A stretch of 64,000 bases of DNA, taken from positions 123,245 through 187,244 of the forward strand of contig NZ_BOMV01000060.1 in the NCBI RefSeq assembly GCF_016862375.1. The letters are read 5' to 3'. This document shows, piece by piece, positions 1 to 9,728 of this stretch (the stretch's first letter is position 1; each line of letters begins with the position of its first letter). This DNA comes from Paractinoplanes rishiriensis. Lineage in GTDB: Bacteria; Actinomycetota; Actinomycetes; Mycobacteriales; Micromonosporaceae. The notes under the pieces are model-generated. The model worked only from the letters and a program-made list of their open reading frames with translations. It did no database searches and was not told where the DNA came from. Made by a program: the position numbers and the translations under genes.

Positions 1-648
1 GCACAGACGCCGGCCAGCCCGCGCAAGGGCATGTTCGGCATCACCGGCTCCGGCGACGTCTCCGGTTTCGGCGGCCTGGTGCGCCGGGAGCCCGAGGTGG
101 TCGGCAGCCCGAAACCGTACGGCGGCTACTTCGACGAGGTCACCGACGCCCTCGAGGAGGCATTCCCGGGCTTCTCCGACGCGATCGAGAAGGTCGTGGT
201 CGACCGCGGCGAGCTGACCCTCTACGTCAAGGCCGAGCGGATCGCCGAGATCGCCCAGATCATGCGGGACGACGAGGGGCTCCGTTTCGAGCTGTGCTCG
301 TCGGTCTCCGGTGCGGACTACCTGAGCAGTGACGTCCGCCGGCTGCACGTGATCTACCACCTGACCTCGATGACCTACCGCCGGCGGGTCCGCCTCGAGG
401 TGGCCGTGCCGGTCGGCACCAGCGTGCCGAGCGTGACCAGCGTCTACCCCACCGCCGACTGGCAGGAGCGGGAGACGTACGACATGTTCGGAGTCGTCTT
501 CACCGGGCACCCCAACCTCACCCGGATCCTGATGCCGGACGACTGGGAAGGGTTCCCGCAGCGCAAGGACTACCCGCTCGGCGGCGTCCCCGTCGAGTAC
601 AAGGGCGCCGAGATTCCGCCTCCTGACCAGCGGAGGGTCTACCAGTGA
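1..648 (+). CDS. nuoC: NADH-quinone oxidoreductase subunit C (5' end outside window)
   Basis: This is the 30-kDa-type subunit of the hydrophilic arm of respiratory complex I, at the membrane face next to NuoD. The frame is open from base 1, and the residues before the first ATG (31) read A-Q-T-P-A-S-P-R-K-G. This looks like the variable N-terminal extension of actinobacterial NuoC, so the true start is probably upstream of the window. The family signature is visible in E-R-E-x-Y-D-M-F-G (about bases 469-489) and in R-K-D-Y-P-L-G-G near the C-terminus. The stop overlaps the GTG of nuoD (GTGA), showing translational coupling. Confident in function, not in the start. Confidence 0.95.
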   Translation, partial: AQTPASPRKGMFGITGSGDVSGFGGLVRREPEVVGSPKPYGGYFDEVTDALEEAFPGFSDAIEKVVVDRGELTLYVKAERIAEIAQIMRDDEGLRFELCSSVSGADYLSSDVRRLHVIYHLTSMTYRRRVRLEVAVPVGTSVPSVTSVYPTADWQERETYDMFGVVFTGHPNLTRILMPDDWEGFPQRKDYPLGGVPVEYKGAEIPPPDQRRVYQ

Positions 649-1970
649 CTACATCCGGTTATGCAACCGAACGCGAAACCACCGAGGGCCGGGTCTTCAC
701 GGTCACCGGCGGCGACTGGGACACGGTCACCGGCAGCATCGACCCGCTGTCGAACGAGAAGATCGTCGTCAACATGGGACCGCAGCACCCGTCCACGCAC
801 GGCGTGCTGCGGCTGGTGCTGGAACTCGAGGGCGAGACGGTCACCGAGGCCCGGCCCGTCATCGGCTACCTGCACACCGGCATCGAGAAGAACCTCGAGT
901 ACCGCAACTGGACCCAGGGCACCACGTTCGTGACCCGGGCCGACTACCTGGCACCGCTGTTCAACGAGGCCGGTTACTGCCTCGCCGTGGAAAAGCTGCT
1001 GGGCATCGAGGATCAGATCACCGAGCGGGCCAACACGATCCGGGTGCTCTTCATGGAGCTCAACCGGATCTCCTCGCACCTGGTGTGGATCGCCACCACC
1101 GGCATGGAGCTGGGCGCGATCTCGATGATGCTGTACGGCTTCCGCGAGCGCGAGTACATCCTCGACATCTTCGAGGAGACGTCCGGGCTGCGGATGAACC
1201 ACGCGTACTTCCGTCCCGGCGGCGTCGCGCAGGACATCCCCGAGTCCGCCATCAAGAAGATCCGCGACTTCCTGGTCTACCTGCCCAAGAAGCTCAAGGA
1301 GTACGAGAAGCTGCTCTCCGGCCAGATCATCTGGCAGGAGCGGACCCAGGGCGTCGCGGTGCTGGACGTCACCGGCTGCCTGGCGCTGGGCATCACCGGC
1401 CCGGTGCTGCGCTCCGCCGGCCTGGCCTGGGACCTGCGCAAGACGATGCCGTACTGCGGCTACGAGAACTACGAGTTCGACGTGCCGACCGCCGAGACGG
1501 CCGACGTCTGGGGCCGCTACCTGGTGCGGATGGCCGAGATCCGGGAGTCGCTCAAGCTCGTCGAGCAGGCCCTGGACCGGCTGAAGCCCGGCCCGATCTT
1601 CGTCGCGGACAAGAAGATCGCGTGGCCGGCCCAGCTCGCGGTCGGCGTCGACGGCCTGGGCAACTCGCTCGAGCACGTCGCCAAGATCATGGGTCAGTCG
1701 ATGGAGTCGCTGATCCACCACTTCAAGCTCGTGACCGAGGGCTTCCGGGTTCCGCCGGGCCAGGTCTACATCGGCCTCGAGCACCCGCGCGGCGAACTCG
1801 GGGTGCACGCGGTCTCGGACGGCGGCACCCACCCGTACCGGGTGCACATGCGCGACCCGAGCTTCGTGAACCTCCAGGCCATCCCCGCGATGGCCGAAGG
1901 CGCCCTGCTGGCCGACGTGATCGCCGGTGGCGCGTCCCTGGACCCCGTGATGGGTGGGTGTGACCGCTGA
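645..1970 (+). CDS. nuoD: NADH-quinone oxidoreductase subunit D
   Basis: This 49-kDa-type subunit of complex I, related to the NiFe-hydrogenase large subunit, forms the quinone pocket with NuoB. The 441 residues are a usual length. The quinone-site motif M-G-P-Q-H-P-S-T-H-G lies at residues 44-53 and the protein ends D-P-V-M-G-G-C-D-R, the family C-terminus. The GTG start overlaps the nuoC stop. The first 35 residues are a poorly conserved extension. The TGA stop shares its last base with the ATG of nuoE. Confidence 0.97.
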   Translation: MTTSGYATERETTEGRVFTVTGGDWDTVTGSIDPLSNEKIVVNMGPQHPSTHGVLRLVLELEGETVTEARPVIGYLHTGIEKNLEYRNWTQGTTFVTRADYLAPLFNEAGYCLAVEKLLGIEDQITERANTIRVLFMELNRISSHLVWIATTGMELGAISMMLYGFREREYILDIFEETSGLRMNHAYFRPGGVAQDIPESAIKKIRDFLVYLPKKLKEYEKLLSGQIIWQERTQGVAVLDVTGCLALGITGPVLRSAGLAWDLRKTMPYCGYENYEFDVPTAETADVWGRYLVRMAEIRESLKLVEQALDRLKPGPIFVADKKIAWPAQLAVGVDGLGNSLEHVAKIMGQSMESLIHHFKLVTEGFRVPPGQVYIGLEHPRGELGVHAVSDGGTHPYRVHMRDPSFVNLQAIPAMAEGALLADVIAGGASLDPVMGGCDR

Positions 1971-2808
1971 TGTCCGAAAGTACGATCGAGTTCTCCCCGG
2001 CGGCGGCGCCGCTGGCGGAGAAACTGCTGCCGCAGGCACTGGAGATCATCGCGCGGTACCCCGAGGGTCGCGGCCGCTCGGCGCTGCTCCCGCTGCTGCA
2101 CCTGGTGCAGACCGTCGAGGGGCACGTCAGCCCGGACGGGGTCGCGTTCTGTGCCGAGGTGCTGGGCATCAACAAGGCCCAGGTCGGCGCGGTCGCCACG
2201 TTCTACACGATGTACAAGCGCCGCCCCACCGGTGAATACCTGGTCTCCGTCTGCACCAACACGCTGTGCAACATGATGGGCGGCCAGGAGGTCTACGACC
2301 GGCTCACCGAGCACCTCGAGGTCGGCCACGACCAGACCACCACCGACGGCCGCATCACGCTGGAGCACGCCGAGTGCCTGGCGGCCTGCGACTACGCGCC
2401 GGTGGTGACGGTCAACTACGACTTCGCCATCGACGAGGCCACCCCGGACGCCGCGATCGAGATGGTCGAGCGGCTGCGCAAGGGCGAGCTGCCGACGCCG
2501 TCGCGCGGCGCGCGGATCTGCTCGCTCAAGGAGATGCAGGTCCAACTGGCCGGGTTCAGCGACGAGCGGGAGGGCGCGGTGGCCGACGGGCCGGCCGGCG
2601 CTCCCACGTTGCGCGGCGTCACGCTGGCCCAGCAGCACGGCGTCGCGGTGCCCAACTTCAACCTGGACGCTCCGATCAACAAGTCCAAGCCGGCCCGCGA
2701 GGGTAAGGCCACACCGCAGAACCCGGCCGAACGGGCCGGCGCGGCGGCCAACAAGCCGGCCAGCGACGCCAAGCCGGCCGGCGACAGCGTCGGTAACGAG
2801 GTGAAGAA

Positions 2809-2812
<4 letters not shown>
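1970..2812 (+). CDS. nuoE: NADH-quinone oxidoreductase subunit E, with C-terminal extension
   Basis: This 24-kDa-type subunit of the NADH-dehydrogenase module carries a [2Fe-2S] cluster. The four ligands are C95, C100, C136 and C140 (C-x4-C and C-x3-C), in a thioredoxin-like domain that ends near residue 175. A tail of about 100 residues follows, rich in Ala, Lys and Pro and with no recognisable domain. Such tails are found in actinobacterial NuoE and are absent from the short E. coli protein. The start overlaps the nuoD stop and the stop overlaps the nuoF GTG. Confidence 0.96.
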
Positions 2813-4124
<1,312 letters not shown>

Positions 4125-4125
<1 letters not shown>

Positions 4126-6680
4126 TGACAGACGTGGCGAAAAAGACCGACGATGTCACGCTCACCATCGACGGGGTCCAGGTCACCGCCGAAAAGGGTG
4201 AGCTGGTGATCCGGGTCGCCGAGCGGATGGGCATCGCCATCCCGCGGTTCTGCGACCACCCGCTGCTCGCCCCGGCCGGCGCCTGTCGCCAGTGCCTGGT
4301 CGAGGTGGAGGGCCAGCGCAAGCCGGTTGCCTCGTGCACCCAGACGGTGGCCGACGGCATGGTCGTGATGACCCAGCTGACGTCCGAGGTGGCCGACAAG
4401 GCCCAGCACGGCGTCATGGAGCTGCTCCTGGCCAACCACCCGCTGGACTGCCCGACCTGCGACAAGGGCGGCGAGTGCCCGCTGCAGAACCAGGCGATGT
4501 CCAACGGCCGGTCCGACTCGCGGTTCCACGAGCACAAGCGCGAGTACGAGAAGCCGATCCACATCTCCAGCCAGGTCCTGCTCGACCGCGAGCGGTGCAT
4601 CCTGTGCCAGCGCTGCACCCGGTTCTCCGAGGAGATCGCCGGCGACAAGTTCATCGACCTGATGGACCGCTCGTCCGCTGAGCAGATCAACGTGTACCGG
4701 GACGACTTCTTCGGCGGCCGGGGCACCGGCGACGGGCAGGTCGGCGAGGGCGAGGGCGACGTTCCCTTCAACTCCTACTTCTCCGGCAACACCATCCAGA
4801 TCTGCCCGGTGGGCGCGCTGACCGGCGAGCAGTACCGGTTCCGCGCCCGGCCGTTCGACCTGGTCTCCTCGCCGACCGCCTGCGAGCACTGCGCGGCCGG
4901 CTGCTCGATGCGGGCCGACCACCGCCGCGGCAAGGTGCTGCGCCGGCTGGCCGGCGACGACCCGGCGGTGAACGAGGAGTGGAACTGCGACAAGGGCCGG
5001 TGGGGCTTCCGCTATGCGGTGGCGAACGACCGGCTCACCACCCCGCTGGTGCGCGACAGCCGTACCGGTGAGCTGCGCGAGGCGTCCTGGAGCGAGGCGC
5101 TGGTGACGGCGGCCGAGGGCCTCAAGGCCGCGAAGGCGGCCGGCGGCGTCGGCGTGCTGACCGGTGGCCGGCTCACCGTCGAGGATGCGTACGCGTACGC
5201 GAAGTTCGCCCGGGTGGCACTCGGCACCAACGACATCGACTTCCGGTCCCGTCCGCTTCGCGCCTCTGGCGGTTCGGCGAGCACTGACGAGGAGGCATCT
5301 TTTCTCGCCTCGTCGGTGGCCGGCGGCGTCTCCGACGTGACCTACGACGACGTGGAAAACGCGTCGTCCGTGCTCATCGTGGGTCTCGAGCCGGAGGAGG
5401 AGTGCCCGATCCTCTTCCTGCGGCTGCGCAAGCGCTTCGTCCGCAAGCGGCTCCCGGTCACGGCGGTGGCGCCGTTCCTGACCCGCGGCCTCGGCAAGCT
5501 CGGCGCGGCCCTGGTCGCGGCCGCGCCCGGCGACGAGGCCCGGCTGCTGGCCGGTGACCCGGCGGTCGCCGCCGCGCTGGCCACGCCGGGTGCGCTGCTG
5601 ATCGTGGGCGAGCGCCTGGCCTCGGTGCCCGGCGGCCTGTCCGCGGCGGCCGCCCTCGCGGCCCGCACCGGTGCCCGCCTCGCGTGGGTGCCCCGCCGGG
5701 CCGGCGACCGCGGCGCGGTCGACGCCGGCTGCCTGCCCAACCTGCTGCCCGGCGGCCGCCCGGTCGGCGACCCGCTGGGTCGCGCCGAGCTGGCGGTGGC
5801 CTGGGACGTCGAGGCCGGCACGCTGCCCACCGTGGCGGGCCGGGACACCGACGGCATCGTTGCGGCGGCCGCCCAGGGCAAGCTAGGCGGCCTGCTGGTC
5901 GCCGGGGTCGACCCGGGTGACCTGGCCGACCCGCGGCTGGCCGAGCAGGCGCTCGACAACGTCGGCTTCCTGGTCAGCCTGGAACTGCGGGCGAGCGCCG
6001 TCACCCGGCGCGCCAACGTGGTACTCCCGGTGGCGCCGCCGGCCGAGAAGTCCGGCACGTTCATGGACTGGGAGGGCCGGCTCCGCTCGTTCGGCACCGT
6101 GCTGCCCACCACCGCGATGACCGACGGCCGCGTGCTGGAGGCGATCGCCGCCCTTCTGGAGTTCACGCTGGGCACCGGCGACGTGATGGCGGTGCGGCGC
6201 GAGTTGGGCGCCATGCCGCCGAGCAAGGCCGCCCGGCCCTCGGTGCCCACGGTCTCCGCGGCGGCGCTGCCGCAGCGGGGCGAGCGCGAGGCCGTGCTCG
6301 CCACCTGGCATTACCTGATCGACCAAAGCTCGCTGCTGGACGGCGACGCCGTTCTGGCCGGCACCGCCCGCCCGTCCCTGGCGCTGATCGGTAAGGACCT
6401 GGCCGAGGCGCTCGGCGTGGCCGACGGCGATCAGGTCACGGTCAGTACCGACCAGGGCGGCATCACGCTGCCGGCCGCGATCACCGACCTGCCCCCGCAG
6501 GTGGTGTGGCTTCCCACCAACTCGCCGGGCTCGACGGTGCGTCGCAGCCTCGGCGTCACCTCGGGTGCGGTGGTCCGGCTCTCCGCCGGTGCCGCGGGCC
6601 CGATCCTCGCCGGGTCTACCGAAGGCGGCTCCGCCGCACTACAAGGAGAAACCCGCATGAAGGGGGCGACCACCGCATGA
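4125..6680 (+). CDS. nuoG: NADH-quinone oxidoreductase subunit G
   Basis: This 75-kDa-type subunit carries the iron-sulfur relay of complex I. It has an N-terminal ferredoxin-like [2Fe-2S] domain (C43, C54, C57, C71), then the H-P-L-D-C-P-T-C-D-K-G-G-E-C His/Cys cluster near residue 105. After that come a C-I-L-C-Q-R-C segment with a distal I-C-P-V-G, and a molybdopterin-oxidoreductase-like domain opening with C-x2-C-x3-C. The 851 residues match actinobacterial NuoG. AAGGAG at about 6645 precedes an in-frame ATG at 6658 eight codons before the stop. This may help load ribosomes for nuoH, whose ATG overlaps the stop. Confidence 0.97.
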
Positions 6681-8044
6681 ACTCCCTGATACTGGCGGCT
6701 AATGCGCAGGACCCGACGCTCCAGACGTTCGAGAACGACGTCTGGTGGATCGTGCTGATCAAGCTGCTCGGCGTTTTCGTGATCCTGCTGCTGCTGACCC
6801 TTTTCACGATCAACTATGAGCGCAAGGTCGTGGCCCGGATGGCCGTCCGGCCCGGCCCCAACCAGGTCGGTCCGAAGGGCTGGCTGCAGAGCCTCACGGA
6901 TGGCGTGAAGCTGCCGTTCAAGGAGGAGATCATCCCGAAGACCGCCGACAAGGTGGTCTACTTCATCGCCCCGGTGATCTCGGCGACGGTGGCCTTCACC
7001 GCGTTCTCGGTGATCCCGTTCGGCGGCGTGGTCAGCATGTTCGGTCACCAGACCGCGCTGCAGCTGACCGACGTGCCGGTCTCGGTGCTGGTGCTGCTCG
7101 CCTGCTCCTCGATGGCGGTGTACGGCGTGGTGCTCGCGGGCTGGGCGTCCGGCTCGACATACCCGCTGCTCGGCGGTCTCCGGTCCAGCGCGCAGATGAT
7201 CTCGTACGAGGTCGCCATGGGTCTCTCGATCGTCGCGGTCTTCATGACCGCCGGCACGATGAGCACCTCGCAGATCGTCGCGGCGCAGGCACACGGCAAC
7301 GAGGTCGAGATCCTCGGCTGGACGGCCACCACGCCGAGCTGGTACGCGGTGCTGCTGTTCCCGAGCTTCGTCATCTACTGCATCGCGGCGGTCGGCGAGA
7401 CCAACCGGGCCCCGTTCGACCTGCCCGAGGCCGAGTCCGAGCTGGTCGGCGGTTTCCACACGGAGTACTCGTCGTTCAAGTTCGCGCTGTTCTTCCTGGC
7501 CGAGTACATCAACATGATCACCGTCTCGGCGTTCGCCACCACGCTGTTCCTGGGCGGGTGGCGCGCACCGTGGCCGATCACCTGGATCTGGCCCGGCGCC
7601 AGCTCCGGCTGGTTCGCGCTGATCTGGTTCTTCGCCAAGGTGCTGCTGCTGCTCTTCGGCTTCATCTGGCTGCGGGCCACGCTGCCCCGGATGCGCTACG
7701 ACCAGTTCATGCGGTTCGGGTGGAAGGTCCTCATCCCGGTCAACCTGGTGTGGATCCTGTTCCTCTCGTACGTCAAGGTCGCCAACAACGAGCTCTCGGC
7801 CACGGCCAAGTGGCTCTCGATCGGTGGCCTCGTGCTGGTCGTGCTGATCGTGGCGGTGTCCTGGCCGCAGGCACGCAAACCACGGCAGCGCTCCATCGAG
7901 GAACAGCTGGCGGCCAGACCACCGGGCAGTTTCCCGGTGCCGCCGATGGACCTCCAGGTACCCCCCAGCCCGCGGGCCCGCCGCGCGGTGGCCGAACGCA
8001 CTCCCGCCACGGTCGGCGCCGAATCCGAAACCAAGGAGGTGTGA
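6677..8044 (+). CDS. nuoH: NADH-quinone oxidoreductase subunit H
   Basis: This membrane subunit links the hydrophilic arm to the proton-pumping arm and forms part of the quinone channel. About eight hydrophobic helices are visible. The conserved loops G-P-N-Q-V-G-P-K-G and F-D-L-P-E-A-E-S-E-L-V-G-G are present; the second carries the acidic quinone-channel residues. The ATG at 6677 overlaps the nuoG stop (ATGA), and the protein begins M-N-S-L-I-L-A. A hydrophilic tail of about 60 residues, rich in Pro and Arg, follows the last helix and is longer than in E. coli. Confidence 0.97.
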   Translation: MNSLILAANAQDPTLQTFENDVWWIVLIKLLGVFVILLLLTLFTINYERKVVARMAVRPGPNQVGPKGWLQSLTDGVKLPFKEEIIPKTADKVVYFIAPVISATVAFTAFSVIPFGGVVSMFGHQTALQLTDVPVSVLVLLACSSMAVYGVVLAGWASGSTYPLLGGLRSSAQMISYEVAMGLSIVAVFMTAGTMSTSQIVAAQAHGNEVEILGWTATTPSWYAVLLFPSFVIYCIAAVGETNRAPFDLPEAESELVGGFHTEYSSFKFALFFLAEYINMITVSAFATTLFLGGWRAPWPITWIWPGASSGWFALIWFFAKVLLLLFGFIWLRATLPRMRYDQFMRFGWKVLIPVNLVWILFLSYVKVANNELSATAKWLSIGGLVLVVLIVAVSWPQARKPRQRSIEEQLAARPPGSFPVPPMDLQVPPSPRARRAVAERTPATVGAESETKEV

Positions 8045-8045
8045 C

Positions 8046-8642
8046 GTGGGGACGTTCGGAGGCTCGTTCAAGGGCTTCGGCGTGACCTTCGCGCACATGT
8101 TCCGCAAGGTCATCACGACCGATTACCCGTTCTCGCCGCCTACCCCGGCGCCGCGGTACCACGGCCGGCACATCCTCAACCGGCACCCCGACGGCCTGGA
8201 GAAGTGCATCGGCTGCGAGCTGTGTGCCTGGGCCTGCCCGGCCGACGCGATCTACGTCGAGGGCGGGGACAACACCGAGGAGGAACGGTTCTCGCCGGGT
8301 GAGCGGTACGCGAAGATCTACCAGATCAACTACGCCCGCTGCATCTTTTGCGGCCTGTGCATCGAGGCCTGCCCGACGCGCTCGCTGACCATGAGCAACG
8401 AGTACGAACTGGCCCGGGACAGCCGGCAGGACCTGATCTTCACGAAGAAGGAACTGCTGGCCCCGCTGCTGCCCGGCATGGAGCAGCCGCCGCACCCGAT
8501 GCGCCTCGGCGACACCGACAAGGACTACTACGTCGGCGCGCTGACCAACCCGGGCACGTCGGCCGGCGCGGAACGGGCGCCGTGGGCGACGAATGAGGTC
8601 GCCGACGGCACCGGCGAAGCGGCGAAGGAGGCGGTCCGATGA
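8046..8642 (+). CDS. nuoI: NADH-quinone oxidoreductase subunit I
   Basis: This ferredoxin-like 23-kDa-type subunit carries the two [4Fe-4S] clusters next to NuoB. The ligand sets are C54-C57-C60-C64 and C99-C102-C105-C109, each in the C-x2-C-x2-C-x3-C-P pattern. The GTG start follows a GGAGG a few bases upstream, inside the end of nuoH. The last 50 residues are an unconserved acidic tail. The stop overlaps the nuoJ ATG. Confidence 0.97.
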   Translation: MGTFGGSFKGFGVTFAHMFRKVITTDYPFSPPTPAPRYHGRHILNRHPDGLEKCIGCELCAWACPADAIYVEGGDNTEEERFSPGERYAKIYQINYARCIFCGLCIEACPTRSLTMSNEYELARDSRQDLIFTKKELLAPLLPGMEQPPHPMRLGDTDKDYYVGALTNPGTSAGAERAPWATNEVADGTGEAAKEAVR

Positions 8643-9382
8643 ATGACGTCTCGACCGCCGAGGCGGTCGGCTTCTGGATCCTCGCGACGGTTTCCGTGGC
8701 CGGTGCGCTCGGCATGGTCATCGCCCGCAACGCGGTGCACTCCGCGCTGTGGCTCGTGATGACGATGCTCTGCCTGGGTTTCATGTACGTGATGAACGCG
8801 GCGCCGTTCCTCGGCGCGGTGCAGATCATCGTCTACACCGGCGCCATCATGATGCTGTTCCTGTTCGTGCTGATGCTGGTCGGCCGGGATGCGTCCGATT
8901 CACTGATCGAGACACTGCGCGGCCAGCGGGTCGCGGCGATCGTCCTGGGCGTCGGCTTCGCGGCCCTGATCGGCGCCGGTGTGGCCCGGTCGTTGGGCGA
9001 CAACCCGGTGGTCGGCCTGACCGCGGCCAACGCGAACGGCAACGTGCAGGGCATCGCCAGCCTGCTGTTCACCAAGTACGTCTTCGCCTTCGAGGTCACC
9101 TCGGCCCTGCTGATCACGGCGGCGGTCGGCGCGATGGTGATGGCGCACGTCGAGCGGGTCAAGGCCGAGGTGGCCGACCAGGTCACCCGGATGACCCAGC
9201 GGTTCCGCCCGGGCAACTACCCGGGCCCCAAGCCGGGTCCGGGCGTCTACGCCAACACGATGTCGGTGGCCGCCCCGGCCCGTCTGCCGGACGGCAACGG
9301 GGCCGAGCGCAGCATCTCGCCGATCCTGCCGGTGCGTGAGTTGACGGCGCAGGAAGCGGCACCGAAGGGAACTGAGAAATGA
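8639..9382 (+). CDS. nuoJ: NADH-quinone oxidoreductase subunit J
   Basis: This small membrane subunit lies near the quinone end of the pump arm. Five hydrophobic segments are visible, with the family sequence around G-A-V-Q-I-I-V-Y-T-G-A-I-M-M-L-F-L-F at about residues 59-76, which forms the unusual bent third helix. The last 75 residues are a hydrophilic Pro/Gly-rich tail. The ATG overlaps the nuoI stop. The TGA overlaps the ATG of a 13-codon micro-ORF leading to nuoK. Confidence 0.96.
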   Translation: MNDVSTAEAVGFWILATVSVAGALGMVIARNAVHSALWLVMTMLCLGFMYVMNAAPFLGAVQIIVYTGAIMMLFLFVLMLVGRDASDSLIETLRGQRVAAIVLGVGFAALIGAGVARSLGDNPVVGLTAANANGNVQGIASLLFTKYVFAFEVTSALLITAAVGAMVMAHVERVKAEVADQVTRMTQRFRPGNYPGPKPGPGVYANTMSVAAPARLPDGNGAERSISPILPVRELTAQEAAPKGTEK

Positions 9383-9420
9383 GCGCGAAGCGTTGGTCTT
9401 TCACCGGGGTGGCCCAGTGA
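9379..9420 (+). CDS. putative 13-codon micro-ORF bridging nuoJ and nuoK
   Basis: The ATG at 9379 overlaps the nuoJ stop (ATGA). The frame reads M-S-A-K-R-W-S-F-T-G-V-A-Q and its TGA overlaps the GTG of nuoK at 9417 (GTGA). It exactly fills the only gap between these two genes with the overlap style used through the rest of the operon. The most likely role is to carry ribosomes from nuoJ to nuoK. Whether the peptide has any function cannot be told. Confidence 0.4.
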   Translation: MSAKRWSFTGVAQ

Positions 9421-9716
9421 CTCCCGACTACTACCTGGTGCTCGCGGCGATCCTGTTCACCATCGGCGCCGCGGGCGTTCTGGTGCGCCGGAACGCGATC
9501 GTGCTGTTCATGTGCATCGAGCTCATGCTCAACGCCGCGAACCTCGCGCTGGTCACCTTCAGCCGGATCAACGGCACGCTGGACGGCCAGATCATGTCGT
9601 TCTTCGTGATGGTGGTCGCGGCGGCCGAGGTCGTGGTCGGCCTCGCCATCATCATGTCGATCTTCCGTACGCGACGCTCGGCGAGCGTCGACGACGCGAA
9701 CCTCCTCAAGTACTAA
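9417..9716 (+). CDS. nuoK: NADH-quinone oxidoreductase subunit K
   Basis: This small antiporter-like membrane subunit (MrpC homologue) has three helices. The GTG at 9417 gives 99 residues, the typical NuoK length. An upstream in-frame start at 9393 would add an unconserved M-V-F-H-R-G-G-P. Glutamates in membrane segments, in C-I-E-L-M-L-N-A-A-N and V-A-A-A-E-V-V-V-G-L, are the family's proton-relay residues. Confidence 0.96.
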   Translation: MTPDYYLVLAAILFTIGAAGVLVRRNAIVLFMCIELMLNAANLALVTFSRINGTLDGQIMSFFVMVVAAAEVVVGLAIIMSIFRTRRSASVDDANLLKY

Positions 9717-9728
9717 AGGGGCCTTCAC

